64,000 nucleotides of DNA from Luzula sylvatica (taxonomy: Eukaryota; Streptophyta; Magnoliopsida; Poales; Juncaceae). The number at the start of each line of letters is the position of its first letter. Positions within the stretch are counted from its first letter, which is position 1. Below, piece after piece: positions 59,171 to 64,000 of the stretch. The notes beneath the pieces are model-generated. The model was given only the letters and a program-made list of their open reading frames with translations, was not told where the DNA came from and did not search any database. Location of the stretch: the NCBI GenBank assembly GCA_946800325.1, contig OX326957.1, forward strand, positions 55,667,477-55,731,476, written 5' to 3'. Position numbers and translations under genes: made by a program.

Positions 59171-61223
59171 CATAATTAACGCATGAACTCTCCCACCATC
59201 TCCTCGGGCAAAATAGCATTTTCTTTCACCGGATTGTTTGGGAAAACGTTATTTTTATAATTTGGACATAATTGTAGCTATTCTTACAAATTTGGTTTTT
59301 GAAGAAACTACGTGTACAAAAAATTCAATTTTCATGGGAAGAAATAAATTCTCAATCTATCAAACTAAACTTCGGACACAGGTACAACACTACGGATAGG
59401 TAAGTAGGTGTTCGGTAGATGTAAAAAAGTGAATTAAATGGAATGAATAGCATCCTCCGATGAGGATGAAAAAAATATAGGAAAATTCTTCAAAAGAACC
59501 CTACTTTTTATGAAATCAAGAGAAACTTCCTATTTCTTTAAATTTCCTCAAATATCATTTCTTTGTTTCCTCAAAAAAAAAAACACTAATCATTTAGATT
59601 CTCTTAAAAAACCCATACCTTTTGTAATGTTTTTTAAGATGATCATTAAATTTACATCCCCATAATTTTATTTTATATATCTCCATAATTTAACAAATAA
59701 TACATAGATATAAAAATACAAAAAAAAAATAATACATAGATATTAACATATCATTTTCAATTTTTTCAACATATTTGTACAAAAAAAGTTTTGAAAAAAA
59801 AGTTGTTAAAAAATAATATTTATTTCCAATATTTATTCCATTAACATACTACAAATTAAAATCAAGAATTTACTTGGAAAAAATTTCATGGTTCGAAATT
59901 AATATATAGATACTAACAACATCATATAGTAATACATAAAACATATAATAATTGTTGAAAAAGATAGGATATTTTTTCCATAATTTTCGGAAAAATTAGG
60001 GGGCATTAGAAATTCTCCAAAACTATATATGAATTGACTAGATCACTCATGTGCATTCCATGTGTGGACACTATTAATAGAAGAATGACACGTGATAATT
60101 TAATTTTTTTTTCTGACTGTATCTATTTAATTTTGATCGCATTCGTGTACTCTAAACGCATGTGAAAGTGTGGCTTGCTCAACTCCTTTTTAGCGAGAGA
60201 AATATTCAGATGAGGAGATTGTCTCGTACTCTTTGTTAATCAAGACCTTATTAGACTTTCTTCTCATTCCAATCAAGTAGTCCGTAGCCAGATTCTCAAA
60301 AGATAGGAACGCGCAATGGGGAATGAAAAAAGGTAAAGAAACATTTTCGCTCAAGTTCCCTCCAAACCTGTATACAGCTAAAGCTTGTTTGCTTTTATTC
60401 AAGTGCATCCGTCATGTCGCGAAAAGAAATAAATTTTTATAAAAAAATATATAAATTTTAAAATAAACAATGTTGTATTTCAAAAGTATATATCATGCAC
60501 TTAAAAATGTATAACATATAATGTATTTAAAGAATGTATATCATGCATATAAACGTTGTAAGATACATCTAAAGATGTATAACAAACAAATATATATCAT
60601 ATATCTAAATAATGTATAGAACGTGAATGAGGAATATCGTACGGTTTGGAATGCACAAATTTCGATTAAAATCGAAAAAGTAAGCCGTCACGTGTCGTTT
60701 TTTCGTTGATATCGTGCATACGAGGGGCATATCCATGAATTAGTTTCATTTTCGCTATTGTGTGCTATAACGACCATACAGGACTTCGATTTAATTCACT
60801 GATCTATACCAAATAATTGGACCAAGGAATCGGAAGTATACAAATAGTGATTATGATTAACATGACTCTTTTTATTCGTGTGTCATGTGGTGATTTTCTA
60901 CCATCTGCTCTCAAAGACCCAAAATTATATCAACATGAATAGGGCATAGTTGGGATCTTGGGCTATTAGATAAGGGGATTGATATTATGTCCCCCAATCT
61001 TACGAGGAACAAATCACAACTAAATTTTAAATCATAGAGGAATGGTCTTTACCAAGTAAGATGGCAGAATAATTTTTTTGGACGAACTGAGCATTCTACG
61101 CATCTATTCTTCATGACAATCAATATATTCTGATAATGGATAGTGTATATAGTTTGTGTTTAATTAGTTGACTGTGATGTTTACATGTTGATTAATTAAG
61201 AATGATAATAGAAGTATTCAAAC
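59171..61223. other. AT-rich intergenic DNA
   Basis: No gene recognised. At 60480-60620 an imperfect repeat of ATGTATATCATGCATATAAA / AATGTATAACATATA phrases occurs. The frame at 60190-60408 has no family resemblance. Confidence 0.45.
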
Positions 61224-61226
61224 ATT

Positions 61227-63539
61227 CACTACAACATAACTGGGTATCAGCAACGGGGGTCTGACTTCAGCGACTGTCCGTCGCAAATAAAACGCACTTT
61301 CTGCGTCGGCCCGTCGCAGAAGTATATTACCGACGGTTTTATTAGCGACGGCCCGTCGTAACTATTTTAACTTTTCCGTCAGCCTGTCGCTAAATCCATA
61401 AACCGTCGTTGATTCCCTGCTACGGCCCATCGCTAAATGAAAACCGTCGCTGATAAACTGCTACGGCCCGTCGCTAAATGAAAAGCCCGTCGCTAATGAA
61501 ACCTCCGTCGGCCCGTCGCTAATGAATCCCCGTCGCAGATTCCCCGGCGTGAATACAAAATATCAGCGTCGGCCCGTCGGTGATGTTGTGGACACCTTAT
61601 ATACCCAGCTAGCCCCCATCTCTCTCTCTTCACACACTTCTCCCCCTCTTCCACAGCCGCCCGCCCCTAAAACCCTAACCCTAAAACCCTCTTATCTCCA
61701 CAGCCGCTAGCCCCTCTTCCCCTCCTCCACAGCCCCCCTGCCCCGCCGTGAGCTCTCTACAGCCCTCTCTCTTTCTTTCCCTCATTCTCCTGGCCGCCCC
61801 GGTCTCGCCTTGGTGCTCTTGGCAGCCCCCTTCTCGCCTCCTCCTGCCCTGCTCTCTATCTAAGGTATTGATTAGTTACTTTTTTATTTTACATTTTGTA
61901 TTGATTTGTATTTCTAATCTTTAAAATCTGTTTTTACTTGATTTTTTTTTTTTTCATTTTTTTTTTACGATTTTTGTAAATCATTATTTTTTGGTTACAA
62001 AATTTCTGTTTTTAAAATCTGTTTTTGAAAATCATTAATTTTTGCAAGCATTTTTTTTAAATTATTTTCTGTTTGGGCTAATTGATTTTTTTTTAAATCT
62101 GTTTTTGTTTTTAAAATCTCTAATTTGTGTTTTTAAAATCTGTTTTTGTATATATATTGCTTATTAAATACTATTTTTATTCTCTTTTTTTACTGTTTTT
62201 TTACTGATTTTTTATTCTTTTTTATTAATTTTCTTAGGGTTTTATTTAATTATATATTATTTTCTATTGAATTATTTATTATTTTTTACTGTCCATTAAC
62301 TATTATTTTGTTGTTGGTTTTTTATTGAATTAGGGTTAATTGGGAAATGGTACGGTTCGATGCACGAAGACTGGTGCGGGTTGTGGTACGGCTGCGATTA
62401 ACGGAGCTTCGATCAATTGAATAGGTAATTTTTAATTGTTTGTTGAATTAACCATCAATTTGGACTGATTTTTTGTTTATTTGTGAAATTTCAGGGGTTA
62501 TTCTGCAATTTTTAAAAAATTGAGGGGCTTTTCTGCAATTTTTTCATTTTCAAGGGTTGTTTATTGACAGAGGATGCAGGATGAATTGGATCGACATTGG
62601 ATCGACAAAGGATTAATCAGTACAAATAAAGACTGGTACGGCTTTGGTTAATTGAATTAGTTGGTTAATTCTTTGTCGAATTAACGATGAACTTGGACTG
62701 GTTTGTGTTTATTTGTGCAATTTCAGGTCCTGGAACTTGGACTGGTTTGTGTTTAATTGAATTCGATTAACGATTAACGATGCTGAAATCCGGTACTGGT
62801 ACTCTTCGATTTCAGGTGTTGGTACTGGTACTCTTCGATTTGTGCAATTTCAGGTGCCGGTACTGGTACTCTTCGATTTTTGTCGTGTTTTGTAACTGTT
62901 AATTTGGGATTGTCAAGTTGAGGATTGTTTTCGATTTGTCGAGTTTAGGATTGTGTCGTGTAGTTGTGTCGAAATTTGTAATTTGTAACTGTTAATTTGG
63001 TATGGATTTTGTATGAAAATTAATATGATTATGATTATAATTATAATTATAATTATCATTTATAGTTATTATTTTGATAATTTGTAATTGTTATAATATA
63101 ATATTAATTAATTAATTAATTAAAATATATAATATGAACTATTTTAAATTCTTAATATTTAATTAAGTACATTTAACATATAATATATACGAAATATGTA
63201 TTGATGAAATATATAAATAATTATATTTATTAATTATAAAAATTAATATATTGAAAATTAACAGAAATTAAAAAATTAAAATATACCTTTTAGGGACGGC
63301 CGTTGGTGAAGGATTCAGGGACGGGCCGTCGGAGAAACTCTGTGACGGGCCGTCGGAGAAAATTGGCCGTCGCTGATACTAGCATTGCCGACGGGCCGTC
63401 GGAGAAAGAAGTATCAGCGACGTGGCTTTCGGCGACGGACAATTAGCGACGGTTAGCCGTCGGAAATACCTTTAGCGACGGTTTTTTTGACTTTTAGCGA
63501 CGGTTTTTGCCGTCACTGATACCCAGTTCTGTTTTAGTG
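61227..63539. mobile_element. Non-autonomous CACTA (En/Spm) transposon, 2313 bp
   Basis: Starts CACTACAACATAACTGGGTA and ends with the inverse of CACTAAAACAGAACTGGGTA; TIR similarity extends through TATCAG. Flanked by perfect 3-bp duplications ATT (61224-61226 and 63540-63542). Subterminal regions (61250-61580 and 63290-63520) are packed with GCGACGG/CCGTCGC and GGCCCGTCG motifs, the expected transposase-binding arrays. There is no TnpD or TnpA coding region; the interior is captured DNA. Confidence 0.96.
61600..62900 (+). other. Captured promoter/5'UTR-like interior of the CACTA element
   Basis: A C-rich leader-like stretch has CTCTCTCTC tracts and AAACCCTAACCCTAAAACCCT (61669-61689, telo-box-like), then TCTAAG/GTATTG (61858-61869), a plausible splice donor opening a very T-rich intron-like region (61920-62330). 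Then short exon-like pieces with TTTCAG/GT junctions follow, and three direct copies of GGTACTGGTACTCTTCGATTT (about 62791-62880) plus copies of ACTTGGACTGGTTTGTGTTT (62691 and 62735). No protein family is recognised. It looks like a plant gene's 5' end carried by the transposon. Confidence 0.5.
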
Positions 63540-63542
63540 ATT

Positions 63543-64000
63543 GAAGTGGACGAGTGAATTTCGTATAAACATTTCGTTACACATCTCCCCTCATTGTTTT
63601 TTATTTTATTTCAATTATGAATTTACTATATTTCACCGTTTCCAGCGCTCGGTCCATACTGTTTTTGGGTTATGTCTTGCAGGTCCAAGATCATTTGGAG
63701 CTTAAACGAGCATCATGACAGAACCACGCAAATACGGGACCAAGAGATGATCAAATGGAGTCATGGTCTGCCCCAACCGTGCTCGCGCCTCAAACCCAAC
63801 ATGGAGCACACACCGTACCGCGCTCGAGATCCATGAGCTGCGCCCGAGCTTCCTCGACCTCGCTTGGGCCCCACAAGACTCCACCTCCATCGCATATGCG
63901 ACTTATCCCCACCGCACCCGCTGTCCATGCACAAGACAAGGAGATTTTCCACTGCCTCCTAGATAATTTAGCCGTATCCAAGGTCACACCTTACCGCGCG
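63543..64000. other. Unclassified; sharp switch to GC-rich sequence
   Basis: AT-rich until about 63640, then GC-rich to the window end. GCAGGTCCAAGATCATTTGG, near 63680, followed by AGCTTAAACGAGC, recalls sequence near LTR/internal borders of some plant gypsy elements, but no LTR end or domain is visible. Overlapping frames on both strands reflect base composition and are not called as genes. Confidence 0.35.

Noticed and set aside
61669..61690. Interstitial telomere repeat
   Set aside because: Only about two imperfect AAACCCT units inside the CACTA cargo; better explained as a telo-box in a leader.
63702..63987. Overlapping GC-rich frames on both strands at the window end
   Set aside because: Open by base composition; no motif supports any of them over the others.

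Overview
This window is plant nuclear DNA, most likely from a eudicot. The evidence is spliced genes with GT/AG introns, plant-restricted families (a subgroup IVa-type bHLH, an F-box/LRR gene, a plant mobile domain gene), an L1-type LINE, CACTA, hAT, Mutator-like and Helitron elements, and a badnavirus-like endogenous pararetrovirus. Only three genes look potentially functional, all on the minus strand: an F-box/LRR gene (33.0-34.6 kb), a complete ten-exon FANCL ubiquitin-ligase gene (42.2-44.05 kb) and a four-exon bHLH transcription factor (46.3-47.65 kb). The exons of all three were assembled by hand from open frames plus splice sites; in FANCL and the bHLH gene every exon junction keeps frame.

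Layout. 1-4.6 kb: a decayed Caulimoviridae (badnavirus-like) integrant with promoter, tRNA-Met primer site, ORF1, ORF2 and the movement, coat and start-of-protease parts of ORF3. Reverse transcriptase and RNase H are absent. 4.6-10.3 kb: AT-rich DNA with a fold-back MITE, one Helitron 3' terminus, and a GC-richer gene-fragment-like patch at 8.8-9.8 kb. 10.4-12.9 kb: a minisatellite of 44/46-bp units arranged as 90-bp dimers and 180-bp higher-order repeats. 13.15-28.14 kb: about 70 monomers of a roughly 180-bp AT-rich satellite, partly in a 1.07-kb higher-order repeat, interrupted by two solo LTRs (19025-20162 and 25039-26125) and bounded on the right by a truncated reverse copy of the same LTR family. 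A further solo LTR of this family sits at 54939-55950.

28.9-36.2 kb: another LTR-like segment, a Helitron fragment with a MITE inserted at its very end, microsatellites, the F-box gene and a small MITE. 36.27-41.14 kb: a 4.9-kb L1 LINE, minus strand, with an 18-bp target-site duplication. 42-48 kb: the gene-bearing core (FANCL, MITE, bHLH). 48-54.9 kb: intergenic DNA with a complete short Helitron, two hAT MITEs (one inside a GA microsatellite) and a MULE-like MITE in a TA microsatellite. 54.9-59.2 kb: a plant mobile domain pseudogene flanked by inverted, hairpin-bearing repeats, probably a decayed DNA transposon. 61.2-63.5 kb: a non-autonomous CACTA element with intact TIRs, 3-bp TSD and a captured promoter/5'UTR-like interior. 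The last 350 bases turn abruptly GC-rich.

No operon-like cooperation exists. The three host genes have unrelated roles (DNA crosslink repair, E-box-dependent transcription, SCF substrate selection). The dominant theme is nested repeats: many insertions can be delimited to the base by their target-site duplications.
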